A stretch of 64,000 nt of DNA from Halococcus saccharolyticus DSM 5350 (GTDB lineage Archaea > Halobacteriota > Halobacteria > Halobacteriales > Halococcaceae), in assembly GCF_000336915.1 (NCBI RefSeq), contig NZ_AOMD01000021.1, forward strand, positions 145,605 through 209,604, in the 5' to 3' direction. The translations under genes and the position numbers were made by a program. Under the pieces are notes generated by a model, which did no database searches, was not told the origin of the DNA, and was given only the letters and a program-made list of their open reading frames with translations. Position 1 is the first letter of the stretch, and the number at the start of each line of letters is the position of its first letter. Shown piece by piece: positions 42,840 through 51,397 of this stretch.

Positions 42840-45472
42840 TGTCGGGAGCCGAAACCGGTCCCGAGTCCGCTCCGGAGCCGGATGCCGACGCGAGTGCGGA
42901 CGAGCGCTCGGAGTCGTTTACCGGGTCGGGACTCGAACGCGTCGAGGACCACCGTATCCTTACCGGCGAGGCCGAATACATTCACGATATCGCGCCAGAG
43001 GGCTGTCTCCACATGGCGCTACTGCGGACGACCCACCCCCATGCCGAAATCGAATCGATCGACACGAGCGCCGCCGAGGACCATCCCGATTGCGAACTCG
43101 TGCTGATCGGCGCGGATCTCCAAGAAGAATACCATCCGATGCCCTGCGGTCTCCCCGGGTTCGAGGAGTGGTCGCTCGCGGTCGACCGGGTGCGGTTCGT
43201 CGGTGAACCCGTCGCGGCGGTCGTCGCCACCGATCGGTACGTCGCCGAGGACGTGGTTGACTCAATCGGTGTCGAGTACGAAACCCTCGATCCCGTGGTC
43301 GATCCCCGTGACGCGCTTGACGACGAGACGATCATCCACGAGGACGTGGGCACCAACGTCCCCGACGGTGAGGAGTTCGTCTTCGGCGACGTCGACGATG
43401 CCTTCGCCGACGCCGACCGCGTGATCGAACGTGAATACTCGTGGGGCCGGATCTCGGGCGTCCCCCTCGAAACCGGCGGCGTCGTCGCGGAGTACGACAC
43501 CGAGAACGATTCGTTCGCCATCGACTGCAACATCCAGCTCCACACGCTGGTCGACGACACGGTGTACGAGACGCTCGGCTACCCTCCCGAACGCGTCTCG
43601 CTCGACGTCCCCGCCGACGTCGGCGGGAGTTTCGGGACGAAGATCGCGATCCATCGGTACTGCTGTCTCGCGGCGATGGCGAGCCAGCAGCTCGACGGCA
43701 CCCCCGTGAAGTTCGTCGAGGATCGCGTCGAGAATCTTCAGGGCGGGGACATGCACTCCACTCAGCGCGAGTACGAGGTCCGGCTCGCGGTCGACGACGA
43801 CGGTACGATCCAGGGTCTCGATACGTGGTTCGTCGACGACTTCGGCGCGTGGCCGCACTACCCCGTGAATCAGGCACTCAAACCCCTCTCGGTACTCACC
43901 GACGCCTACGACATTTCTCATGTCCGGTACGACTACGATCTCGTGCTGACAAACAAGACCTCACAGACCGCGTATCGGGGATTCGGCGTCCCGCCACACC
44001 TCTACGCCATCGAGATGATCGTCGACGAGGCGGCCCGCGAGCTCGATCTCGACCCTGCCGAACTCCGCCGGATGAACTTCGTCACGCCCGAGCAGATGCC
44101 TCACGAGATCCCCTCGCACAACATCTACGACTCGGGGGATTATCCGGCGGCGCTCGATCATCTTCGGGACCGCGTGGAGGAACGAGAGGCCATCGACGGC
44201 GGTCTCCTCGATCCGGACACGATCGAGGAACGCCGGGAGGAGGGCCTGTATCGTGGGGTGAGCTACACCCTCCACATCGAGCCGGGCGTGAGCGGCTCGG
44301 ACTGGACCGACCGCCAGCGCTCCGACCGCGACGCCCTCGCGGAGCGCGACCGCGAGGACGTCGCCGAACTCCCCGAGCACCTCCGGGCCGAGATCACTCG
44401 CGAGGGGACCGTACGCGCGTTCCTCGCGACCGACTCGTCGGGCCAGGGCCACCAGACCATCGTGACCCAGCTCCTCGCCGACGAGCTCGAAGTCCTCCCG
44501 AGCGCGATCGAGGTCGAGTACCTCGACAGCGTGGCTGCGCCCACCGAGTACGGCAGCGCTGCCTCTCGGATGGCGGTGATGCTCTCGGGGGCGGCCCAGG
44601 GACTCGGCGCGACGATGAAGGAGAACCTCGAAACCCTCGCCGCCGAGGAGTGGGGCGTCGACGAGGACGCAGTTCAGTACCGCGACGGGGTGGTCGAGCG
44701 CCGCGACGGCGACAGCATCTTGGAACTCGCGGATCTCGCGGAGGTCGACGCTACTGGCGGGCGCGGCAGCGACCGGTTGACGCGGGCGAGCTACGATTAC
44801 GAGCACCCGGCGGCGGTCTTATCGAAGTTCGACGAGGCGCTCGCAGGCAAGTTTCCCGTGTATCCGACCGCGGCGTTCGCGGTCAACGCGCCGATCGTCG
44901 AGGTCGATACCCGGACTGGTGAGGTCGAGATCCTGAAATTCTACACGCTCCGTGACTGCGGGACCCAATTGAACCCCGTCATCGTCGAGGGTCAGGCCCA
45001 CGGCGGCATCGCCCAGGGCATCGGGGCCGCCCTAATGGAGGAGTTCGGCTACGACGAGTCGGGTCAGCCCCAGGCAGTCACGTTCTTCGATTATCTCTCA
45101 CCCTCGATTTCGGACGTGCCGGAGATCGACATGGACCACTCCGAAACCCCATCACCGTTCACCGCGACCGGCGCGAAGGGCACGGGCGAGGGCGGGATGA
45201 TCGACGCGCCGGCGAGCATCGCGTCGTCGATCAACCGGGCGCTCGAACCGCTCGGTGTCGTCGTCGACCGGATCCCCGCGACGCCGAACCGGGTTCACGA
45301 CTGGGTCCGCGACGAGCAGTCGAGTAGCGAGCCGACGACCGCCGAATCCGAGGACGCCACGGGCGCGGAGACCGACGGCGGTGAGCGCGCCGGAGGCGCG
45401 CGATCCTCGCCAGACCTCCGGTCTGGCGGCGATGAGCAGGCCGAAGGCCTGCGAACGTTGGAAGACGAGTGA
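42839..45472 (+). CDS. Molybdenum hydroxylase large subunit (xanthine dehydrogenase family, CoxL-like)
   Basis: 877 residues from the ATG overlapping the small-subunit stop. The Mo-cofactor binding domain has TAYRGFGVPPHLYAIE (378-383 AYRGFG) and the active-site Glu784 in KGTGEGGMIDAPAS. CO dehydrogenases of form I carry AYxCSFR with a copper-binding Cys; here the loop is AYRGFG, so CO oxidation is unlikely and hydroxylation of an N-heterocycle or aldehyde is more probable. The last 30 residues (GGERAGGARSSPDLRSGG...) are encoded by a series of DNA hairpins. Together with the CoxS- and CoxM-like proteins it forms an LMS heterotrimer. Confidence 0.9.
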   Translation: MSGAETGPESAPEPDADASADERSESFTGSGLERVEDHRILTGEAEYIHDIAPEGCLHMALLRTTHPHAEIESIDTSAAEDHPDCELVLIGADLQEEYHPMPCGLPGFEEWSLAVDRVRFVGEPVAAVVATDRYVAEDVVDSIGVEYETLDPVVDPRDALDDETIIHEDVGTNVPDGEEFVFGDVDDAFADADRVIEREYSWGRISGVPLETGGVVAEYDTENDSFAIDCNIQLHTLVDDTVYETLGYPPERVSLDVPADVGGSFGTKIAIHRYCCLAAMASQQLDGTPVKFVEDRVENLQGGDMHSTQREYEVRLAVDDDGTIQGLDTWFVDDFGAWPHYPVNQALKPLSVLTDAYDISHVRYDYDLVLTNKTSQTAYRGFGVPPHLYAIEMIVDEAARELDLDPAELRRMNFVTPEQMPHEIPSHNIYDSGDYPAALDHLRDRVEEREAIDGGLLDPDTIEERREEGLYRGVSYTLHIEPGVSGSDWTDRQRSDRDALAERDREDVAELPEHLRAEITREGTVRAFLATDSSGQGHQTIVTQLLADELEVLPSAIEVEYLDSVAAPTEYGSAASRMAVMLSGAAQGLGATMKENLETLAAEEWGVDEDAVQYRDGVVERRDGDSILELADLAEVDATGGRGSDRLTRASYDYEHPAAVLSKFDEALAGKFPVYPTAAFAVNAPIVEVDTRTGEVEILKFYTLRDCGTQLNPVIVEGQAHGGIAQGIGAALMEEFGYDESGQPQAVTFFDYLSPSISDVPEIDMDHSETPSPFTATGAKGTGEGGMIDAPASIASSINRALEPLGVVVDRIPATPNRVHDWVRDEQSSSEPTTAESEDATGAETDGGERAGGARSSPDLRSGGDEQAEGLRTLEDE

Positions 45473-45488
45473 AACGAGTCTTCCGGAA
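45385..45488. repeat. Array of consecutive inverted repeats at the end of the coxL-like gene
   Basis: Four hairpins in a row: 45385-45401 (7-bp arms, GCGCGCC), 45408-45428 (9-bp arms, CGCCAGACC), 45436-45452 (7-bp arms, GCAGGCC), 45460-45484 (7-bp arms, GGAAGAC, spanning the stop codon), then the palindrome ttccggaa at 45481-45488. The first three lie in the reading frame and encode the protein tail. A further palindrome cgaagcttcg is at 45529-45538. They lie just before the point where two genes converge. Confidence 0.7.
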
Positions 45489-45593
45489 GTGAGTGCGAGC
45501 GAAACGAGACCGACGGTGGCGTTTCCGACGAAGCTTCGCGCTGAGAACGAGACGGTTGCCGGCACCGATTCGCCTGTCTTCACGCCTCACGAG

Positions 45594-46094
45594 TCAGTTT
45601 TCGAGCGTGGCTTCGGCCTCGGGTTTGGCTTCGAGCTGCGATTCGGCAGGAACGCCTTCGTCGGCTTTCGCTTCGAGATCCTCGAAAAAGTTGTTCACGA
45701 TCCGGGCGGCAACGCTGCCGAGCGCGCGCTGACCCATGCTGGCGATGAGTCCGGCGACGTTCGTGCGGGCCTCCCACGTGGCGGTCGTCCCGTCGTCGTC
45801 CTCGATGAGGCGCATTTCGGTGACGGCCTCGAAGGAGTTCCGGCTCGCGTCGCCACCGACCTCCATCTCGAGGATTTCGGGCGCATCAGCCCGCGTAACG
45901 GTCATGTCGACGTCGAACGTCGGCTTGACGCTGCCGACGCCGACCGTGATCGTCGCCGACAGCTCGCCAGGCGACTCCATCGTGATCTCGTCACAGCCTG
46001 GCGCACAGTCGGCGAGGATCGCGGGATCGGTGAAGTAGTTCCAGAGCTCGTCGCGGGGGTGATCGGACGTGAACTCGCCGTCGAATTCCATCAT
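45594..46094 (-). CDS. CoxG-like SRPBCC protein (carbon monoxide dehydrogenase subunit G family)
   Basis: 166 residues. CoxG/SRPBCC hallmarks: FTSDHPRDELWNYFTDPAILADCAPGCDEI and then the beta-rich core to LIASMGQRALGSVAARIVNNFFEDLEAKA. The ATG at 46094 overlaps the TGA of the FAD subunit by 4 bp. CoxG in bacteria anchors or assists maturation of molybdenum hydroxylases at the membrane; its role here is inferred from neighbourhood. The hydrophobic C-terminal anchor of bacterial CoxG is missing; the tail is acidic (PAESQLEAKPEAEATLEN). Located convergently to the large subunit. Confidence 0.88.
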   Translation of the reverse strand: MMEFDGEFTSDHPRDELWNYFTDPAILADCAPGCDEITMESPGELSATITVGVGSVKPTFDVDMTVTRADAPEILEMEVGGDASRNSFEAVTEMRLIEDDDGTTATWEARTNVAGLIASMGQRALGSVAARIVNNFFEDLEAKADEGVPAESQLEAKPEAEATLEN

Positions 46095-47020
46095 GGTGTT
46101 GTGGTATCCGTAATGCCCGTGGTATCCGTGGTGTCGACCGCACGTTCGTACGCTGTTTCGAGCGAGCGCCGGGTGTACTCGCCGGCCAACTTCTCCTTGT
46201 ACGCCGCGTCGGCGTGCATCTCCTCGCCCGGTTCGGCGGCCTCACTCGCGGCCTCGGCGGCCGACGCGAGCGTCGTCTCGGCGAAGGATTCGCCCTCGAC
46301 GGCCGCCTCGGCATCCTCGACCCGGAGCGGCACGTCGGCGGCGTTTGCGAGCGCGAGTCGTGCCTCGTCGACGGCGGGCGCGTCCGCGTCGGGGTCGTCG
46401 ACCCGGACGGCCGCGGCTGCGCTGATCGTCGGCCACGTCTGGGCCGCGGGCTTCTGTTCGAGGAAGGCCATTCCAGTCCGGTCGATGGGGAACGGCTCCC
46501 GATCGACCGAGACGCCGGTGATCAACTCGTCCTCGGCGAGGTCGGTGAACATATACGCGATGAAGTACTCCGACGCCGCCACGGTGCGCTCCCCGTCGGT
46601 CGAGGCGACGTGAAGGTCGCCGTCGAGCGCGGTGAGGACGGTCGGATAGTTCCCCGCGGGGTCGGCTTCGCCGATGCTCCCGCCGATCGTCCCGAGGTTG
46701 CGGACGCTCGGTCCCGCGATCTGCTCGGCAGCCGCCGGGAACATCGGCAGCGCGTCGGCGAGAGCGGTCGAGGTCTCGATGGTACGGTGGCTCGTTAGCG
46801 CGCCGATCTCGACTCGTTCGGTGGAGACGTCGACGTAATCGAGGTCGTCGAGCCCATTGATGTCGACGATATGCTCCGGCGTGGCGAGCCGGTTCGCCAT
46901 CACGATGCCGAGCGACTGATTGCCCGCCATCAGCTCGGCGTCGTGTTCGTACTCGGCGAGGAGGTCGGTCGCCTCCGTCACCGACGTCGGCTGGTGGTAC
47001 TGAAACGCAGCCGGTTTCAT
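46091..47020 (-). CDS. Molybdenum hydroxylase FAD-binding subunit (CoxM-like)
   Basis: 309 residues of the vanillyl-alcohol-oxidase/CO-dehydrogenase flavoprotein type. FAD contacts: AGNQSLGIVMANRLATPEHIVDINGL near 32-57 and GTIGGSIGEADPAGNYPTVLTALDG near 111-135. The C-terminal domain is the typical CO_deh_flav_C. Unlike most operons of this family, the gene is on the strand opposite to the small and large subunits and travels with the CoxG-like gene. It passes electrons from the Fe-S clusters to an acceptor. Confidence 0.88.
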   Translation of the reverse strand: MKPAAFQYHQPTSVTEATDLLAEYEHDAELMAGNQSLGIVMANRLATPEHIVDINGLDDLDYVDVSTERVEIGALTSHRTIETSTALADALPMFPAAAEQIAGPSVRNLGTIGGSIGEADPAGNYPTVLTALDGDLHVASTDGERTVAASEYFIAYMFTDLAEDELITGVSVDREPFPIDRTGMAFLEQKPAAQTWPTISAAAAVRVDDPDADAPAVDEARLALANAADVPLRVEDAEAAVEGESFAETTLASAAEAASEAAEPGEEMHADAAYKEKLAGEYTRRSLETAYERAVDTTDTTGITDTTTP

Positions 47021-47151
47021 CCGTCGTCACCGCCCGCCGGCGACCGATCCACTTCGAGTCGGTTGTTCGTGTGTCTCATACGAACACGGTTTTCCCGTAG
47101 CCCCACCGTGGGTATAAGTGTTGCCGTGAAATCCATTCAGGACAGGTCCGC

Positions 47152-49041
47152 TCAGCCGTTTCGGACCGGTAGCTCGATTCGTGTCGGGTGGGCGGCGCTG
47201 TGGTGGACGGTGTTCGTCGTGACTTGGTACTCGCGGTCGTCGTAGAGCGGGCCGCCGGTGTTGTGATTGACGTCGAACCGGGGGAAGTTCGACGAGGAGA
47301 TGTCGAGCCGGATTCGGTGGCCCGCTTCGAAGACGTTCGCGGTCGGGTACGGCTCCATCGCGAACTCGTAGACCTCGCCAGGTTCGACGAAGTCGGGTTC
47401 GTCGCGGTAGCCCCGGTACCGTGCCCGACAGATCGAGTCCGCGAGGTTTAGCGCGAACCCGTTCGGGAACGCTTCACTGGGTGGGTACTCCTCGATCAGT
47501 TTCGCCGTGAAGTCGGTGTCGGGAGCGTCGGTCTCGGCGTGAACCCGAACCCGGATCGGGCCGACGATCTCGAGAGTCTCGTCGAGCGGCGGCGTGCGGA
47601 AGACGAGCACGTCGTCGCGGTGTTCCAGCGGGCCGTACGGCGGCTCCGTGGCGAAGGTGTCCTCGCGGGTGCGCTGGTCGAACCCGCCGCGACCGGTGAT
47701 GTCGTGGAGATTGCGCTCGGCGAGCGGGTACTCGATCAAATTCTCCTCACGAGGTTCGTAGGTGATGTACGACGAGCAGTTGCCACCGAGAGTGGGAACC
47801 GGGTCGCGGGGATCGAACTCGTAGCTCGTCGCGCCGCCCTCGGGGTCGGGTTCCGCGGTCGCGAGCGTCCCATCACCGTGGGCGTAGTAGGTGGTGTGCT
47901 CGACATCGCTCGGGGGCCACTCGTCGGCCGTCGACCACTCCCCGCCGTGGAACAGTCGCCCGTCGGTGGTCCGGCCGCCGTCGCCGGTCCCCATCCGGAA
48001 GAACTCCACTGTGGCCTGGTCGCTCCAGGAGTCCTCGCCCTTGAGGTAGTGATCGAAGAATCGGAGGCGGGTTTTCTGGTAATTCCGAAGCGCGGCCTCG
48101 CCGAAGGCGAGTTCCCCCGAATATGGTTTGTTCCACGACGGCAGTGGATATCCGTTCCAGCCGTGGGTCCACGGCCCCATCAGGAGAAACTGATCCGCGT
48201 CCTTCAGATCGGCGAGTGCCGCGAAGTTGTCGCAGGTCGCCTTCGTGTAGGAGTCGTACCACGCGCCCGCGTACACCGTGGGCACGTCGGCCATCCCGTC
48301 GTAGTGGCGCTCGAAGTCGATGCCTGGCGACTGCCAGAGTTCGTCGCTCGCCGCCCCCTGGGTCATGATGTCGAACGCCCACTCCTCGTAGTTCGGGATG
48401 TGCCGGAGCGGGGACTGACCCCGGTGGATCGGTCCGTCGGCGAGCACGTCCCGGACGTCGACGTTCGCGAGGAGCGCCTGGACGTCGGAATCCTCCAGCG
48501 CGCGCTTCGCGAACCCGCCGCCGAGGGTGAGCGCCCAGCACAGCCAGCGGAGTTCGAACGCGCCGTTGTGGCGAAAGGTGGCCTCTCGGCCGTTCGCCGC
48601 CCCCTGGTTCACGAACATCGCTTCGAGATGGGGTGGGTCCTGGGTCGCGAGCGCGCTCTGGACCCACGCCCCGTAGGAGGTGCCGATCGTGCCGACCTGG
48701 CCGTCACAGTACGATCGGTCGGCGAGCCACTCGACGGTGTCGTATCCATCCTCCGGCTCGTTCACGAAGATGTAGTACTCGCCCTCGCTGTCGAACCGGC
48801 CGCGACAGTCCTGGATCGCGACGACGTAGCCGCGCTTGGCGTACCATTCACCGTGGCGCTCCATCCGTCCCCGCTTGCCGTACGGCGTCCGGTCGAGCAG
48901 CGCCGGTTTCGAGTCGTCGATCGGCTCGCCAGTCGTCGGATCCGCCGGCCGATAGATGTCGGTCGCGAGTTCGATCCCGTCGCGGGTCTCGACGGGAACG
49001 TTCAGTTCGGCGGCGACGCCGTACTCCGGTTGACTACCCAT
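47152..49041 (-). CDS. CocE/NonD family hydrolase (X-Pro dipeptidyl-peptidase S15-like)
   Basis: 629 residues. Alpha/beta-hydrolase core with the nucleophile motif GTSYGA at 120-125 (Ser122), preceded by RGYVVAIQDCRGRFDSEGEYY, and a C-terminal jelly-roll domain (EIVGPIRVRVHAETDAPDTDFTAKLIEEYPPSEAFPNGFALNL). This is the architecture of cocaine esterase and glutaryl-7-ACA acylases. It cleaves esters or amides. It lies between the FAD subunit and the NCS2 permease, so it could process the pathway's substrate or an intermediate. Nothing indicates secretion. Confidence 0.9.
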   Translation of the reverse strand: MGSQPEYGVAAELNVPVETRDGIELATDIYRPADPTTGEPIDDSKPALLDRTPYGKRGRMERHGEWYAKRGYVVAIQDCRGRFDSEGEYYIFVNEPEDGYDTVEWLADRSYCDGQVGTIGTSYGAWVQSALATQDPPHLEAMFVNQGAANGREATFRHNGAFELRWLCWALTLGGGFAKRALEDSDVQALLANVDVRDVLADGPIHRGQSPLRHIPNYEEWAFDIMTQGAASDELWQSPGIDFERHYDGMADVPTVYAGAWYDSYTKATCDNFAALADLKDADQFLLMGPWTHGWNGYPLPSWNKPYSGELAFGEAALRNYQKTRLRFFDHYLKGEDSWSDQATVEFFRMGTGDGGRTTDGRLFHGGEWSTADEWPPSDVEHTTYYAHGDGTLATAEPDPEGGATSYEFDPRDPVPTLGGNCSSYITYEPREENLIEYPLAERNLHDITGRGGFDQRTREDTFATEPPYGPLEHRDDVLVFRTPPLDETLEIVGPIRVRVHAETDAPDTDFTAKLIEEYPPSEAFPNGFALNLADSICRARYRGYRDEPDFVEPGEVYEFAMEPYPTANVFEAGHRIRLDISSSNFPRFDVNHNTGGPLYDDREYQVTTNTVHHSAAHPTRIELPVRNG

Positions 49042-49265
49042 ACAGACTCCCTCTCACAATGGTACCAAGTAACTTGCGTCCGGTCCGGTGCGCCGTCGCC
49101 ACCGAAGAACCAACGACGAGACGACGGACGACGATCGAGAGTCCGGATTGCGTTCCTCCCGGTAGTCGTGACGACAACCCATAGATTTATGTCTTCATTA
49201 GACAACGATGTGCAAGGAGTGTACGATATGACATACCACAGACGACGCCCATACTGGTGGCAGTC

Positions 49266-50810
49266 ATGAGCGGGGACACCAGCACCGAGAGAGCGGGAGC
49301 ACACGAGAGCAGCATGGTCGAGTACGGAATCGACGACAAGCCACCGCTCGGCCAGTCGGCCCTGCTCGGCGTCCAGCACTGGCTGACGATGATCGGTTCG
49401 ACGATCGCGATCCCGCTCGTCCTCGCGGGAGCGATCGGGTTCGACGCCGCACAGACCGCCCAGCTCGTGGCGACCTTTTTCGTGGTCTCGGGGGTCGCGA
49501 CGCTCGCACAAGCCACGATCGGGAACCGCTATCCGATCGTCCAGGGCGGGACGTTCTCGATGCTGGGGCCTGCGCTCGCGATCGTCGCGGTGCTCGCAGC
49601 GGGTGACGCCGCCCCGACTACGATGATCCGCGAGCTCCAGGGCGCAGTCATCGTCGCGGGTCTCGTCGAGGTCGCGATCGGCTACCTCGGAATCTTCGGT
49701 CGGCTCAAGCGGTACGTGGGGCCGCTCGTCATCGCGGTGGTGATCGCGCTGATCGGGCTCGCACTCCTCACCGTGCCGCAGATCACCAGTCCGACGAACA
49801 ACTGGTATCTCGTCGGGCTGACGCTCGCGCTCATCGTGCTGTTCTCGCAGTATCTCGACGGCTACTCCCGGATCTTCAAACTGTTCCCCGTCCTCCTGGG
49901 TCTCGGCGGGGCGTATCTGCTCGCTCTCGCCCTCTCGATCACCGGGCTCGTTCCCGGCCTCGTGGATCTGAGTCCGGTCGCGAACGCACCCCCGATCCGT
50001 GTGATCGTCCCGTTCCAGTGGGGGCTCCCGCTCTTTACGACCTCGTTCATCGCGGGGATGATCGCCGGGATGCTCGCCTCGGCTATCGAGAGCTTCGGGG
50101 ACTATCACTCGGTCGCTCGGATGGCGGGCGAGGGCGCGCCCAACGCACGCCGAGTCAACCACGGGCTCGGGATGGAGGGGCTCGGCAACGTCTTCGCGGG
50201 CATCATGGGGACCGGCAACGGCTCGACCTCCTACACCGAGAACATCGGCGCGATCGGCATCACGGGCGTGGCCTCGCGGTACGTCGTCCAGGTCGGCGCG
50301 GTCGTGATGATCCTCGTCGGATTCGTCGGCTACTTCGGGGCGCTGGTGACGACGATCCCGAGCGCGATCGTCGGCGGACTGTTCCTCGCGATGTTCGCTC
50401 AGATCGTCGGCGTCGGGCTCTCGCAGCTCCAGTACGTCGATCTCAACCAGAACCGGAACGTGTTCGTGCTCGGGTTCGGGCTGTTCGCCGGGCTCTCGAT
50501 TCCGGAGTACGTCACCAACGTCCAGAACGCCTCGGACATCTCGCTCGAAGCCGGCCTCGCGAGCGTCCCCGTACTCGGGGCGGTGCTCGGCCTCCCCACG
50601 GTCGCCCAGACCATCGGGATCATCCTCGGCACGCCGATCGCCGTCGGCGGCATCGCCGCGTTCGTGCTCGACAACACGATCCCCGGTACCGCCGACGAGC
50701 GCGGCCTGACGGCGTGGGAGGAGATCACCGAGGACGACGACGCGTTCACGCCGTATCACGCACGATTCCTCGGCGGAGAGTCGAGGGAACCCGACGTCGC
50801 CAACGACTGA
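49266..50810 (+). CDS. NCS2 family nucleobase:cation symporter (uracil/xanthine permease type)
   Basis: 514 residues from the ATG at 49266 (a GTG three codons before is in frame). It starts with VEYGIDDKPPLGQSALLGVQHWLTMIGSTIAIPL, the NCS2 N-terminal signature, has around 14 hydrophobic segments, and keeps the ESFGDYHSVARMAG and TGNGSTSYTENIGAIGITGVASRYV motifs that line the nucleobase site. It imports a purine, pyrimidine or similar heterocycle. With the molybdenum hydroxylase and the cyclic amidohydrolase it is the strongest clue that this cluster uses a nucleobase-like compound. Specificity cannot be decided by eye. Confidence 0.92.
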   Translation: MSGDTSTERAGAHESSMVEYGIDDKPPLGQSALLGVQHWLTMIGSTIAIPLVLAGAIGFDAAQTAQLVATFFVVSGVATLAQATIGNRYPIVQGGTFSMLGPALAIVAVLAAGDAAPTTMIRELQGAVIVAGLVEVAIGYLGIFGRLKRYVGPLVIAVVIALIGLALLTVPQITSPTNNWYLVGLTLALIVLFSQYLDGYSRIFKLFPVLLGLGGAYLLALALSITGLVPGLVDLSPVANAPPIRVIVPFQWGLPLFTTSFIAGMIAGMLASAIESFGDYHSVARMAGEGAPNARRVNHGLGMEGLGNVFAGIMGTGNGSTSYTENIGAIGITGVASRYVVQVGAVVMILVGFVGYFGALVTTIPSAIVGGLFLAMFAQIVGVGLSQLQYVDLNQNRNVFVLGFGLFAGLSIPEYVTNVQNASDISLEAGLASVPVLGAVLGLPTVAQTIGIILGTPIAVGGIAAFVLDNTIPGTADERGLTAWEEITEDDDAFTPYHARFLGGESREPDVAND

Positions 50811-50895
50811 TCGCCGCTACAGAGTCTCGCTTTTCGTGTCCTCATCCGAGATCGACTCCCGCAACGCGAAAGTGACCGTGCCACCACGCAACCGC

Positions 50896-51315
50896 ATGAA
50901 CGATCGCGGCGGTGGAACGGATGAGACGACGATCACCCGAATGGGGCTCCGGCGGGGCGGCTGGATCGGCTACAACGAGGAGGGCGTCTACGTCGACCGG
51001 GACGACGAGACACGGATCAAGATCCGACACGGGAACGTCACGCAGGTCGGGCTCAAGAGCGCCGAGTGGGATCTCGTGGTGATGAGTCTGGTGCTCGTCG
51101 GCGTCGGCGTCTTCGTCGGCACGACACGGAACCCCCTCGTCGGGATCGGGTTCGCTGCCGTCGGTCTGGGAAGCCTCTACTGGAGCTATCGAAAGCGCCA
51201 CGAGCTCGTCATCCATGTCGCAAACGAGCGGAAACCGATCGCGGTTTATCCCACCCATCCCGCGGAGTGTCACGAGACACTCGCCGAACGAGTCCGGACG
51301 AGTACCGAGGACTAA
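50896..51315 (+). CDS. Small membrane protein of unknown function
   Basis: 139 residues from the ATG at 50896; the frame extends to a GTG at 50836. An N-terminal soluble part (GLRRGGWIGYNEEGVYVDRDDETRIKIRHGNVTQVGLK) recalls a PH-like beta domain, and two membrane segments follow (WDLVVMSLVLVGVGVFVG and PLVGIGFAAVGLGSLYW). I do not recognise a named family. It sits 85 bp behind the permease and 82 bp before the amidohydrolase, on the same strand, but has no evident link to catabolism. Confidence 0.7.
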   Translation: MNDRGGGTDETTITRMGLRRGGWIGYNEEGVYVDRDDETRIKIRHGNVTQVGLKSAEWDLVVMSLVLVGVGVFVGTTRNPLVGIGFAAVGLGSLYWSYRKRHELVIHVANERKPIAVYPTHPAECHETLAERVRTSTED

Positions 51316-51397
51316 TCCGTCCTGACTGCACCAGCACCGAGTTCACATCGCCCCGCCCCCGACAGTTAAGTTCTCGCACGCCGAGGGGAGAACGACG

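Noticed and set aside
42839..45472. Aerobic carbon monoxide dehydrogenase large subunit
   Set aside because: The active-site loop is AYRGFG and lacks the Cys of form I CO dehydrogenases, so a general molybdenum hydroxylase is a better call.
49002..50759. 585-codon minus-strand ORF
   Set aside because: Antisense to the NCS2 permease, which has full family motifs; residues are a charged mirror of the permease codons.
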